64,000 nt of DNA from an uncultured Pseudomonas sp. (GTDB lineage Bacteria > Pseudomonadota > Gammaproteobacteria > Pseudomonadales > Pseudomonadaceae): the NCBI RefSeq assembly GCF_946885955.1, contig NZ_CAMPHI010000024.1, positions 14,429 to 78,428 on the forward strand, given 5' to 3'. Positions within the stretch are counted from its first letter, which is position 1, and each line of letters begins with the position of its first letter. A program made the translations under genes and the position numbers. Of this stretch, positions 38,234 through 46,273 are shown piece by piece. The notes beneath the pieces were generated by a model. That model was not told where the DNA came from. It worked only from the letters and a program-made list of their open reading frames with translations, and ran no database searches.

Positions 38234-38889
38234 TGACTGACTATGACCGCAACCAATACAACCAACGATCCGCCGACCAGCAGGTCGGCACCACGCATCG
38301 ACTTGCCCATGCAAGCACTTCAGGACGAATCAATAGGACCCGCGACAAACCCCTGCACGCGGCAATGCCCCGCAGCCAACTTGCCGAGGCGGCCCCACTG
38401 GGATTTGGATCGCCAGCAACAACCCGGAGCCTGTCCGAGAAGGGCGATTTTCAACGACATGCTAATGGCCTGCAGGACCAGTTGGTTGACTCAAGTGCGG
38501 ATGGCCGAGGTTCTGAGACAAGGAGCCGCGACCAGTCGTAGCCAGCCATGGTCAGGAGCGGCAACGCAGCATCAGGCTCAGGCGTCGAAATTGACTAACT
38601 GCACCAGCCGCACGCCAAACAAATGCGTCTGGCAGTCAAAAATATCTCATTGTTTTATATAAGAATTAAATCGGCACCAAGCTTGGTAGAAGCCAGCTTG
38701 CTGGCGATCCCGGCAAATCAAAAGCATCGCCGGGACGCCGGACCGCAGCAAGGACTTGCCCTCCCCCGGCCCCTACACCCTGTGCCGCGCGACGATGCCC
38801 CTTTGAAGCCGGAACTTGCCCTACAGGTAGTTTGTGCTCTTTTTACAAATGGCTGCGCCTGAAAACCGTTCGCCGGCCCGTATCGGCAA

Positions 38890-38967
38890 CCCCCTACCCA
38901 TCAAAGCAAACCCCCTACCGAAGAATCAGCCCTCACCGATGGTCGCTGAAGCTACTTGGTTGCATCC
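38890..38967 (+). promoter_or_regulatory. Composite element M2, upstream of a candidate small RNA
   Basis: CCCCCTACC at 38890-38898 and again at 38911-38919, CCGATGG at 38936-38942, GCATCC at 38962-38967. The spacings 21, 25 and 26 are identical to M3 and M4. No gene follows before the terminator at 39,100-39,131. Confidence 0.7.
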
Positions 38968-39131
38968 TTGCCCCCACTGTCTCGCCACACGATTGCCTAT
39001 ACACCCTGTAGGGCAATTGGCAGACATTTGCTGCTCCTGGAAAATAGGAGCCCGTGCTTCGCTGGCTAAGCGTCCCCCGCATAGTCAGGTCGATCATGGA
39101 TCCCCGCTCCACTGCGGGGATAGCTTTTTTT
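38965..39131 (+). ncRNA. Candidate small RNA between element M2 and a strong terminator
   Basis: Roughly 165 nt with no open frame, bounded by M2 and a perfect terminator. Inside are the inverted repeats ATTGCC/GGCAAT and GCTCCT-GGAAAAT-AGGAGC. The second puts GGA in a hairpin loop, and ATGGATCC near the terminator holds another GGA, both features of RsmA/CsrA-binding RNAs. Start point and existence of the transcript are inferred; it could instead be a leader remnant of a lost gene. Confidence 0.4.
39100..39131 (+). terminator. Strong Rho-independent terminator
   Basis: ATCCCCGC / GCGGGGAT, 8 perfect pairs, 6-nt loop, then AGCTTTTTTT. No intact gene ends here on this strand, so it either closes a small RNA driven from M2 or is left over from a decayed gene. 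Confidence 0.85.
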
Positions 39132-39204
39132 GTTCGCCGTGCGGCGCTGCCATGCAGGGATATATTCATCGAACGCCGCAAGCCTCGCGATCAACCCCCC
39201 AAGT

Positions 39205-39393
39205 ATCTACGACATAGCTGCGCAGACCGCCCCGGACTGCGAAGAGCACAGCTGCACGACCGAGGATATTGCGCGCAACACTCACGACATCCGCAAGCAG
39301 TCCAATGAAGCGGCACAAACCTCGGAACAGAACAACCAGGTCAGCGCGAACCTACCCGCGTCGGTCCATGACCTCGCCCAGCTGGTCGACGGT
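39205..39393 (+). pseudogene. Remnant of a methyl-accepting chemotaxis protein C-terminus
   Basis: One frame reads YDIAAQT, then TTEDIARNTHDIRKQSNEAAQTSEQNNQ and LPASVHDLAQLVDG, which matches the C-terminal helix bundle of MCPs (typically IARNTHEIRQ-S-x(2)-NA...LAxLVGRF). No start, ligand domain, membrane segment or hairpin tip ([16 protein letters not shown]) is present. It is a roughly 60-codon fossil lying between a terminator and element M3. Confidence 0.65.
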
Positions 39394-39492
39394 TCCGCAT
39401 GTAACAAGCCGGCAGGCAGTACCCCATCAGAGCGATCCAACGCCCGACAGCGAAACTCGCCCTCACTGTGTCTCGCACACAAGGTCAGCCAA

Positions 39493-39570
39493 CCGCCTAC
39501 CCCCAACCGGAAACCCCCTACCCAAAAAGCAGCGGCAGCCGATGGTTTTATCCGCAACAGGCAAACACTC
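39493..39570 (+). promoter_or_regulatory. Composite element M3, upstream of the orphan response regulator
   Basis: CCGCCTACC 39493-39501, CCCCCTACC 39514-39522, CCGATGG 39539-39545, ACACTC 39565-39570. The spacings are 21, 25 and 26. The regulator start lies 90 bp after CCGATGG. If the regulator binds here it would control its own gene. Confidence 0.7.
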
Positions 39571-39628
39571 TATTGAGCATCCTGCCCGCCATAGATATTG
39601 GAATCCCCTATCCAAGCAGCGAGGAACC

Positions 39629-40270
39629 ATGCTCAGAAAAATTCGTCTGCTGATTGTCGATGACCACGCCATTATGCGTGGGGGATTGAAGGAACTGTTC
39701 GCCCTGACCAATGACCTGCTGGTAGTCGCCGAGGCCGAAAGCGGTGTAACGGCATTGGAACGACTACGGGAGGGCGATATCGACCTGCTGCTGCTCGACA
39801 TGAATATGCCCGGTCTCAGCGGCGAGGATCTGATCGCACGCATCCGCACCCATCACCCAACGCAAAAAATACTGATGCTGAGCATGCACAACGAACCGCA
39901 GATCGCCCAGCGCATGCTCAGGGCCGGCGCCAACGGCTACCTATGCAAAACCTGCACGCCAGAGACCCTGTTCGGAGCGATCCACCGCGTCGCTTCCGGC
40001 GCACGCGTCATTGATCCGCAGATTGCCGAAGACATCGCCCTCGAAGCCAGCAACCTGACGCAACAGAGCCACCACGACAAACTCACCGAGCGCGAACGCC
40101 AGGTGCTACGCCTGTTCGCCCTTGGCACCAGCGTGAACGGAATCGCCGAGGCCCTAGCGATCAGTAGCAAGACAGTCAGCACCCATAAGGCGCGACTGAT
40201 GGAAAAAATGGGTTTCTCCAGCAATGCCGATATCGTCCGCTACGCCGTGAGCCAAAACCTTATAGAGTGA
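39629..40270 (+). CDS. LuxR/NarL-family response regulator (orphan)
   Basis: 213 residues from an ATG with GAGGAA upstream. Receiver domain (residues 5-120) with acidic pocket VDDH, phospho-acceptor Asp in LLLDMNMPG (about residue 58), Ser in MLSMHN and Lys in YLCKT. The LuxR-type helix-turn-helix (about 145-210) has LTERERQVLRLFALGTSVNGIAEALAISSKTVSTHKARLMEKMG. It is a DNA-binding transcription regulator activated by a HisKA_3 kinase; no kinase is adjacent, and the large kinase at 26.4 kb is the best candidate in the window. It follows element M3. Confidence 0.95.
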   Translation: MLRKIRLLIVDDHAIMRGGLKELFALTNDLLVVAEAESGVTALERLREGDIDLLLLDMNMPGLSGEDLIARIRTHHPTQKILMLSMHNEPQIAQRMLRAGANGYLCKTCTPETLFGAIHRVASGARVIDPQIAEDIALEASNLTQQSHHDKLTERERQVLRLFALGTSVNGIAEALAISSKTVSTHKARLMEKMGFSSNADIVRYAVSQNLIE

Positions 40271-40378
40271 CGTTATAAGCCCCTCTATATCGCAACTGCT
40301 CACAGACCCAGACCTGCCACCCCATTTACCAAGTGCGTCAACAGCCCCTCCGAGCCGCCACACAGCACCAGTAGGGGG

Positions 40379-40456
40379 CCGCCTACCACAGCCACCACTA
40401 TGCCTACTCAAAAACCAGCATAGGCCGATGCCCGTCCAGCCACAGGGCCCGCATCA
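40379..40456 (+). promoter_or_regulatory. Composite element M4, upstream of the methyl-accepting-like gene
   Basis: CCGCCTACC 40379-40387, ATGCCTACT 40400-40408, CCGATGC 40425-40431, GCATCA 40451-40456. The spacings are 21, 25 and 26. Between the second box and CCGATGC is CAAAAACCAGCATAGG, very like M5. The TTG start of the next gene is 120 bp after CCGATGC. Confidence 0.65.
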
Positions 40457-40544
40457 TGCGCCAATGCCGGCATGCCGCCGTCAACTTTTCAACGCAGACA
40501 AACCGGCGCTGCGCTGCAGTCAAAGCCGACACCGGAGAACGAGA

Positions 40545-41612
40545 TTGAGAGAAACCACTTACGCCTCCAAACAATCCCCCATGGGCGCATCCTCGATCAT
40601 CCTGGCCATGGCCGCGCTCGGTGCCGCCTGCGTGCTGGCCACCGGGGAGCCGCAACTCCTGCCCGACAGGCTCGCCATGCTGATCCTGACATTGGGCGCG
40701 CTTGCGGCTTTCTATTACCACTGGCACAACCGCAGCCTGCACGGCGTGAAGCCACAAGCAACCAGAAATGGGGGCATCGAAGGCAGCTGTGGTTGCGCAC
40801 AGGCATCGACATACCGCGATGCGTTACCAGTCTGGGCCGGACAAGTCGAGGCTGCCCGCGACCTTACCGAAGAGGCCATCACCTCCCTGACCAGCCATTT
40901 CAGCAGAATGTCCCAGCGGGTTGAGCGCGCCGCCGACGCAGCCCGGAACGGTACTCCGATGAATGGCAGGTTGGCCTTGCTGCTCGGTGACAGCCGACAG
41001 GAACTGGAAGCAACCGTCGTCTCGCTGGGCGCGGCCTTGGCCACCAAAGAAGCGCTGCAACAAGAGGTAATGGAACTGTCCGGTCTCACCGAACAGCTAC
41101 GAGCGATGGCCCAGGATCTCGCGAGCATTGCCATACAGACCAATCAGGTAGCGTTCAACGCCGCACTGGCCGACCAAGGGCGCAACGGTATGGCGGTGGT
41201 AGTCGCGCATGAAATTGGCAAGCTCTGCAGCCTGACCAGCGAAACCGGCAGACGTATCGGCGAAACCGTGGACGCGGTGAATACTGCCATCACCAACACC
41301 CTGGCTGCCTCCCGCCAATATGCCGAGCAGGATGGGGCCACGGTGAACGACTCCAGGCAGGTCATCGAACACGTCATCAAGCGTTTTCGCGGCGCAACCA
41401 ACACACTTCTCGAGTCCTCCCGCGAGCTGCGCGAGGAAAGCCATGCCGTCAGCAAGGAAATCACTCAGGTGCTGGTCAGCCTGGAGTTCCAGGAGCGCGT
41501 CACCCAAGTGCTCGGCCTGGTCCGCAACGATATGGAAAAACTGCACCGCAATCTTGCCCAGACCGCTCGACACGCCCCGGCGCCCGGCTCACGCCCGCGC
41601 CGAGCGGCATAA
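40545..41612 (+). CDS. Membrane-anchored methyl-accepting-like signalling protein
   Basis: 355 residues from a TTG with GGAG 7 nt upstream (the paralogue at 41935 starts the same way); ATG at 40581 is an alternative. Two adjacent membrane helices lie at the N-terminus (SIILAMAALGAACVLATGE and LAMLILTLGALAAFYYHW). They are followed by a long coiled-coil cytoplasmic part with a degenerate MCP-like tip (IAIQTNQVAFNAALADQGRNGMAVVVAHEIGKLCSLTSETG). The end, LVSLEFQERVTQVLGLVRNDMEKLHRNL, resembles the tail of CheZ-like or PilJ/WspA-like partners. No ligand domain or HAMP is seen. The tip lacks the usual EAARAGE charge pattern, so coupling to CheW/CheA is uncertain. Confidence 0.72.
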   Translation: MRETTYASKQSPMGASSIILAMAALGAACVLATGEPQLLPDRLAMLILTLGALAAFYYHWHNRSLHGVKPQATRNGGIEGSCGCAQASTYRDALPVWAGQVEAARDLTEEAITSLTSHFSRMSQRVERAADAARNGTPMNGRLALLLGDSRQELEATVVSLGAALATKEALQQEVMELSGLTEQLRAMAQDLASIAIQTNQVAFNAALADQGRNGMAVVVAHEIGKLCSLTSETGRRIGETVDAVNTAITNTLAASRQYAEQDGATVNDSRQVIEHVIKRFRGATNTLLESSRELREESHAVSKEITQVLVSLEFQERVTQVLGLVRNDMEKLHRNLAQTARHAPAPGSRPRRAA

Positions 41613-41934
41613 GCGCAATGCCCTGAGCGTTGCCCCCACGCTCGGAGCCGTCCAACGGGCCGGCGCGGGGATTACGCTACCGCGCGTAGCCAAGAGCTTC
41701 GCGGCGGCTCATCGACCAGCCACCGCCGCGACCCAAGCCCGCGCGAGAAAGGGTAGGAAACCCCCTACTACCACCACCTGCACGCCTACCTCAAAACCAG
41801 CATCGACCGATGGCCGGCTATCCCGCATGGTCTGCATCATTTGCGCCCACTGGCATTCTGACACCTTCCCTTCGATGCGGAACGAATCGGTGCATGGCTT
41901 AGAACATCGCCGGCCAATGGATGGAGAATCGGCA
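41613..41934. other. Intergenic region with element M5
   Basis: No gene recognised in these 322 bp. It contains the palindrome GCTAC-CGCGC-GTAGC near 41,676 and composite element M5. The sequence around and after M5 (GCATCAT...GCGCC...GGCAT) parallels that after M4, which suggests that promoter and N-terminus were duplicated together. Confidence 0.6.
41761..41839 (+). promoter_or_regulatory. Composite element M5, upstream of the truncated MCP fusion
   Basis: CCCCCTACT 41761-41769, ACGCCTACC 41782-41790, CCGATGG 41807-41813, GCATCA 41834-41839. The spacings are 21, 25 and 27. The TTG start of the next gene is 128 bp after CCGATGG. Confidence 0.65.
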
Positions 41935-42234
41935 TTGAGCGAAACAACCACCCCCTCTGAACCCCCTCCAAGCAGAGCCCCCTGGGCATTCCTGGCCCTC
42001 GCGGGGCTGGGCGCCGTCTGCGTGCTGGCAACGGAAGGGGCGAACCTTCTGCCCATGGGGCTGGCCGCCACCGCCGAGGAAATGAGCGGCCAGGCCGAGC
42101 AACTACAGCAGCTGATGGGCTTCTTCACCTTGGCTGCGCACTCCATAGGCGAGCGCGATAAGGCGGCCGTTGCCCGACAGGATAGCGCAGCCCCTTGGCT
42201 CGGCCGTACCGGCTGGTTTCGTGCACGTCCATGA
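41935..42234 (+). pseudogene. MCP with its middle deleted: N-terminal membrane segment joined to the extreme C-terminus
   Basis: 99 residues from a TTG with GGAG upstream. Residues 15-45 (FLALAGLGAVCVLATEGANLLP) match the N-terminal membrane segment of the protein at 40545. They run straight into ATAEEMSGQAEQLQQLMGFFTLA, the standard last helix of methyl-accepting chemotaxis proteins. Everything between (periplasmic domain, HAMP, methylation helices, signalling tip) is missing. The stop overlaps an ATG (ATGA at 42231) that opens only a 29-codon frame, so an original downstream gene start may also survive as a stub. It may still make a small membrane protein. Confidence 0.75.
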
Positions 42235-42309
42235 GTGAGCCATGGGCCAGCGGACCGAGACAGCGACCAGCACCGGCTCGCCAATGCCAAGCCAGTGGGG
42301 CGCTAGCAA

Positions 42310-43305
42310 ATGAGCATTGAACTGCCCCCGTTATTGGCATCCGCGAGCGGTCTGCTGCTGGAGCCGCTCGCAAGCCTTACGGGCAAAGGGCCTTTCGGCG
42401 ACAGCTACATGCTGTGGATGCTGCTGGCCGTGGCGGCGAGCATCGCGATACTGATCGTTCTTGTTCGCCATCAACTGCGCGCCTCACGCATCGCTGCCGC
42501 AGCGGATGAGGCCGCACCCGAAGACCTGACGCGCCTCATGCGCGAATCCATCGAGCAGCTCAACGGCATCGCCACGACGCTGCAAACGATCGAACAGCAG
42601 CCGGCCTGCAGCGCGGCGGCAACGGTTATCGCCGGACAACTCGATCCGCTCGCCGAATCGGCTTTCCGGACCGCAGCGCCGCCGCTCGCCAGCGAACCCC
42701 GCGGCGTGCGTGCCGAGGCCATCGCCCAGCTCGCCGCCAAGGTAGACAAGCTGAGCGAACTCGCCAGCCGCATGCGGGCTGAAGAACAAGCGCTGAAGCG
42801 TAACGCCCTGGGTCCGGACGGCCCGGCGCAAAACAGCCATTACCTGGAATTCAGCCTCGGCGACGAGCATTTCGCGCTAAGCATTCGGCACATCCATAGC
42901 GTCGTCAACGCCGTGCAACTGGTCGCCGAACCGAGCATGCCGCCGAAGATTCGCAAGGCGATCAGGCTGCAAGATGCCCTGATACCGGTGATTGACTTCG
43001 GCGCGCGCTTCGCTGGGCAACCCGTCGAACTCGGCCGCAACTCGCGCATCGTCATCCTGGAAGTGCCGAGCGGCGCCCGTTTGCAGTTGATCGGCGCGCT
43101 AGTCGATAGCGTCGGCGAGGTGCTGGAACTGTCGCCAATACACCTCGAATCTCAGGCGGCTTCCGGCAGCCGGATCCGCGCCCCCTTCACTCATCGCACC
43201 CTCATGCTCGACGACCGTGCCGTCACGCTACTCGACATAAGCAGGGAATTTTCGACCAACGAACTCACGCCGCACCAGGCGAAACAAGAGAACCACTTCG
43301 TATGA
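42310..43305 (+). CDS. Membrane-anchored CheW-like coupling protein
   Basis: 331 residues. One membrane helix lies near residues 35-55 (MLWMLLAVAASIAILIVLVRHQL). A coiled-coil linker (about 65-170) is followed by a complete CheW domain (about 175-315): YLEFSLGDEHFALSIRHIHSVV, LQDALIPVIDFGARFAG, RIVILEVPSGARLQLIGALVDSVGEVLEL. CheW normally is a soluble adaptor between receptors and CheA, so a membrane-tethered version is unusual. Its stop overlaps the next small frame (ATGA). No cheA is present in the window. Confidence 0.82.
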   Translation: MSIELPPLLASASGLLLEPLASLTGKGPFGDSYMLWMLLAVAASIAILIVLVRHQLRASRIAAAADEAAPEDLTRLMRESIEQLNGIATTLQTIEQQPACSAAATVIAGQLDPLAESAFRTAAPPLASEPRGVRAEAIAQLAAKVDKLSELASRMRAEEQALKRNALGPDGPAQNSHYLEFSLGDEHFALSIRHIHSVVNAVQLVAEPSMPPKIRKAIRLQDALIPVIDFGARFAGQPVELGRNSRIVILEVPSGARLQLIGALVDSVGEVLELSPIHLESQAASGSRIRAPFTHRTLMLDDRAVTLLDISREFSTNELTPHQAKQENHFV

Positions 43306-43451
43306 ACATCTGCCTACGCCTGCCCCCGCTTGTCGACAACCCGTTGTCGCTAGCGTCAGGCGCCATTTCGTACCAGATGCACATGCTCGATACCGGCCTA
43401 TTCGGAACGGCCCGCCAATACCCTGACAGCACTGCGGGAGGTCGCCTGTGA
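43302..43451 (+). other. Small coupled open frame, possibly a gene stub
   Basis: 49 codons (MNICLRLPPLVDNPLSLASG...[10 protein letters not shown]). Its ATG overlaps the CheW-like stop, and its own stop overlaps the GTG of the chemoreceptor (GTGA). No family resemblance is seen. The double overlap suggests either a real linker peptide or the fused ends of a deleted gene that still transmits translation to the receptor gene. Confidence 0.35.
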
Positions 43452-45454
43452 AAGCGCTCGATCGACTTTCCCTACCCGGCAAGTTCATCTTGCTGGGTCT
43501 GCTGGCCCTGACCCTGATCGCCCTGCCGACCGCGCTGTATATCCTCAGCACCCTGGCGAATGACCGCCAGGCGATCCAGGAGACGCGCGGTCTGCAACCG
43601 GTACGGGAGTTGCTCCAACTGATCCGGCTGACACAGCAGCATCGCGGTTTGTCGGCCGCCGTGCTGGGTGGCGATCGGGCGCTACTGGAGGCCCGTCAGC
43701 GCAAGCAGGCCGAGGTGGAGCGGGCGTTCGAACAAACCGCAGGGGCACTCGACGAATCGCAAGCCAGCCCCGCTATTGCGGGTGCCCTGCGCCAGGCGCA
43801 CAGGCAATGGCGCACGCTGGTCACTCAGGTCGAGCTGACAGCGCTCGATGGCCCCCAGAGCATGGCGCGCCACTCCCAGCTGATCGCGGCCTGCCTGCAG
43901 ATCGAAGATGCACTGCTCGACCATTTCGAGTTATCGCGGGATCCGGTCTTCGAGACCTACTACCTGATCAGTGGTGCACTGTTCGAATTGCCGCAGGTCA
44001 GCGAACTGCTCGGCCAGTTGCGCGGCACCGGCGCCCTGTACCTGGCCCAAGGGCGCATCCAGCCCGAACAACGGGCCGCCCTGAGCGTCCTCACCACCCA
44101 GGCGCTGCACGGCTTCGACAAGATGGCACGCTCCTTCGCCAAGGTCGCTAACGCCGACCCGGCGTTCAAGTCCGTGCTAGACGCTCCGCTGGCGGCATTG
44201 CGCCCGCGCATCGAACGCGCGCTGCAGCTGACCGATACGCAACTGGTCGCGGCCAGCGAACCGGGTTATCCGGCCGACGACTACTTCGCCGCTTATACCG
44301 AGACCATCGACGCCCTGTTCGCCGTCAACCAGCCGACATTGAAGGCGCTCGACGAGGCGCTGACGGCGCGCCACAAGGGTGACCGCAACGACATCATGCT
44401 GATCGGCACGGCTCTGCTGGCTCTGCTGCTGGCCGGCGGCAGTCTGGCCACCTGGATGCTGCTCAGGTTGCTCAAGCAATTGAATGTCGCCCTGGAGGTC
44501 GCCGAACGTATCGCCGAGGGCGACCTGAGCCAACCGATCGAAGCGCTCGGTGCGGATGAGCCGGCCCGCTTGCTGATCGCCCTGCAGCACATGCAGCACG
44601 GCCTGCGCGGCACCGTCCAGCAGATCGTCGGTTCCGCCGAGCGCCTGGCCTCGACCGCCGGGGAACTGAGCGCGGTCACCACGGAAGCCACCCAAGGCCT
44701 GCACCGGCAGAGCGGCGAACTCGACCAGGCGGCCACCGCCGTCACCGAACTGACCAGCGCGATCGAGGAAGTGGCGCGCAACGCCGTCTCGGCCTCGGAG
44801 GTTTCCCAAGCGGCCAACGAGCGCTCCCGCCAAGGCCAGGAGAGCGTCACCCGCACGGTCGACGCCATCGAATCGCTGGCCGGCGAGATCGAACATACCG
44901 CAGGTGCCCTGCAATCCCTGGCGGGTCAGATAGGCGACATCGGCTCGGTACTGGATGTGATTCGCGGCATCGCCGAGCAAACCAACCTGCTGGCTTTGAA
45001 TGCTGCGATCGAAGCGGCCAGGGCTGGCGAAAGCGGCCGCGGCTTCGCCGTGGTGGCGGACGAAGTGCGCGCTTTGGCGCAAAGAACCCAGGACTCGACC
45101 AAGCAGATCGAAACCATCATCGGCACGGTGCAGCAGGGCAGCCAAAGTGCGCTCAGCGCCATGCACAACAGCAACGGTAAAACCCGCGACACCCTGGAAG
45201 TCGCCCGCATCGCGGGCGCCGCGCTGAATGCCATCGCCACCGCCATTGCGCAGATCAACGAACGCAACCTGAGCATCGCCAGCGCCACCGAAGAGCAGTC
45301 CTACGTGGCTCGCGAGGTGGACAGCAACTTGCTGAATATCCGCGACGTTTCCGCGCAGACTTCGGCCGGCGCCAATCAGACCCAGGCTTCCAGCCGGGAA
45401 CTCGCCGGCCTGGCTGGCGAGCTGAATGGCATGGTCAAGCATTTCATCGTCTGA
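43448..45454 (+). CDS. Methyl-accepting chemotaxis protein with NIT-like periplasmic domain
   Basis: 668 residues from a GTG with GGAGG 6 nt upstream. Membrane helix 1 is at about residues 12-37 ([21 protein letters not shown]). A helical periplasmic domain follows, with [29 protein letters not shown], resembling nitrate/nitrite-sensing NIT domains. Helix 2 is at about 315-340, then HAMP and a full signalling domain with the invariant tip [41 protein letters not shown]. It appears intact, in contrast to the damaged genes around it. There is no C-terminal CheR/CheB-binding pentapeptide. Confidence 0.93.
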   Translation: MKALDRLSLPGKFILLGLLALTLIALPTALYILSTLANDRQAIQETRGLQPVRELLQLIRLTQQHRGLSAAVLGGDRALLEARQRKQAEVERAFEQTAGALDESQASPAIAGALRQAHRQWRTLVTQVELTALDGPQSMARHSQLIAACLQIEDALLDHFELSRDPVFETYYLISGALFELPQVSELLGQLRGTGALYLAQGRIQPEQRAALSVLTTQALHGFDKMARSFAKVANADPAFKSVLDAPLAALRPRIERALQLTDTQLVAASEPGYPADDYFAAYTETIDALFAVNQPTLKALDEALTARHKGDRNDIMLIGTALLALLLAGGSLATWMLLRLLKQLNVALEVAERIAEGDLSQPIEALGADEPARLLIALQHMQHGLRGTVQQIVGSAERLASTAGELSAVTTEATQGLHRQSGELDQAATAVTELTSAIEEVARNAVSASEVSQAANERSRQGQESVTRTVDAIESLAGEIEHTAGALQSLAGQIGDIGSVLDVIRGIAEQTNLLALNAAIEAARAGESGRGFAVVADEVRALAQRTQDSTKQIETIIGTVQQGSQSALSAMHNSNGKTRDTLEVARIAGAALNAIATAIAQINERNLSIASATEEQSYVAREVDSNLLNIRDVSAQTSAGANQTQASSRELAGLAGELNGMVKHFIV

Positions 45455-45499
45455 CGGAGCGCCAGAACATCATGAAACGCCTGCGCCGGAACCCGCACG

Positions 45500-45969
45500 A
45501 TGAATAACCTGGTGCTCTCCGATAAGGATGACCCTGGCCGAGGCCCTCGGCAATCGGCCGTTGGAGCTGCTCGCCTCGGACCTCAGCACGCGGGTGCTGG
45601 AACAGGCCCGCACCGGCCTCTACCCCATGGCCGACGCCGAGAATATTCCGCGCGGGCTGTTGACCAGGTATTGCCTCAAGGGCGTCGGCGAGCATACCGG
45701 CAGCTTGCTGATCGACCCGGTGCTGCGTAAGCGCATGCGCTTCGAGCAGATCAACCTGAACGCGCCGCTCCCCGACCTGGGCGAGTTCGAGGTGATCTTC
45801 CTGCGCAACGTGATGATCTATTTCGACCTCGCAACCAAACGCCAGGTGGTGCGGCGCATGCTGCCGCTGCTCAGGCCGGGCGGCTACTTCATCGTCAGCC
45901 ACTCGGAGAGCCTCAACGGCGTCTGCGACGAACTGAAAGTCGTCACGCCTTCGATCTACCGGAAGCCCC
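45500..45969 (+). pseudogene. cheR: cheR methyltransferase with internal deletion and frameshift
   Basis: The first ten codons (MNNLVLSDKD) look like the start of CheR, whose family begins LSDKEF. The sequence then jumps, in another frame, to MTLAEALGNRPLELLASDLSTRVLEQARTGLYP...YCLKGVGEHTGSLLIDPVLRKRMRFEQINLN...FEVIFLRNVMIYFD...LLPLLRPGGYFIVSHSESLNG...SIYRKP, the C-terminal half of CheR. About 110 codons are missing, including the N-terminal helical domain and the SAM-binding motif (ACSSGEE). The C-terminal frame also runs on through the next gene to 46277. It cannot be an active methyltransferase. Confidence 0.85.
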
Positions 45970-46188
45970 ATGCGAAAAACCGCCGGCATCGCCGAGATAT
46001 TTCTGCAACCGGGAGAGCTGTATTTCGGCGGCCGCCACACGCGCATCCGCACCCTGCTGTGCTCCTGCGTGTCGCAGGTCAGCTGGCGCCCCGAGCTGCT
46101 GGTCGGCGGCATGCGCCATTTAATACTGCCGCTGGGCGATATCCCCACGGCAATTCTCGCCAACATGGCGGGCAGGAGCAAAGCATGA
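45970..46188 (+). pseudogene. cheD: cheD start fused to a probable cheB end
   Basis: 72 residues. Residues 8-52 (FLQPGELYFGGRHTRIRTLLCSCV...LLVGGMRHLILP) are the N-terminal two-fifths of CheD, the receptor deamidase, including the Cys and His of its active site. The rest of CheD is absent. The last 20 residues (PLGDIPTAILANMAGRSKA) resemble the end of CheB methylesterases rather than CheD, so an internal deletion seems to have joined the two genes. The stop overlaps an ATG (46185) opening a 30-codon frame that ends just before the next gene. The cheB part is inference. Confidence 0.65.
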
Positions 46189-46273
46189 CCTACCACCCCG
46201 AAGGGCATGCCGTACAGGCGCCCCAAACGATCCACTCGAGCAATCCCAATGCGGCGAAATGGGGTGACGACAG

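Larger units (their letters stand above)
37842..39204. other. Long non-coding or decayed stretch upstream of the pilin operon
   Basis: About 1.36 kb with no convincing gene. It contains composite elements M1 (minus) and M2 (plus), a GC hairpin at about 37,935-37,962, and a plus-strand terminator at 39,100-39,131. An AT-rich patch at 38,635-38,670 is followed by small inverted repeats. Short open frames here lack ribosome-binding sites and family resemblance. Base composition and stop density suggest eroded coding DNA. Confidence 0.6.

Noticed and set aside
38233..38662. Plus-strand open frames of about 100-140 codons upstream of the orphan regulator
   Set aside because: No ribosome-binding site and no family resemblance; they lie in the decayed stretch.
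38764..38815. GGCCCCTACA ... ACGATGC as an additional composite element
   Set aside because: The partner box is absent and the CGATG-like part is 2 bp out of register compared with all six accepted copies.
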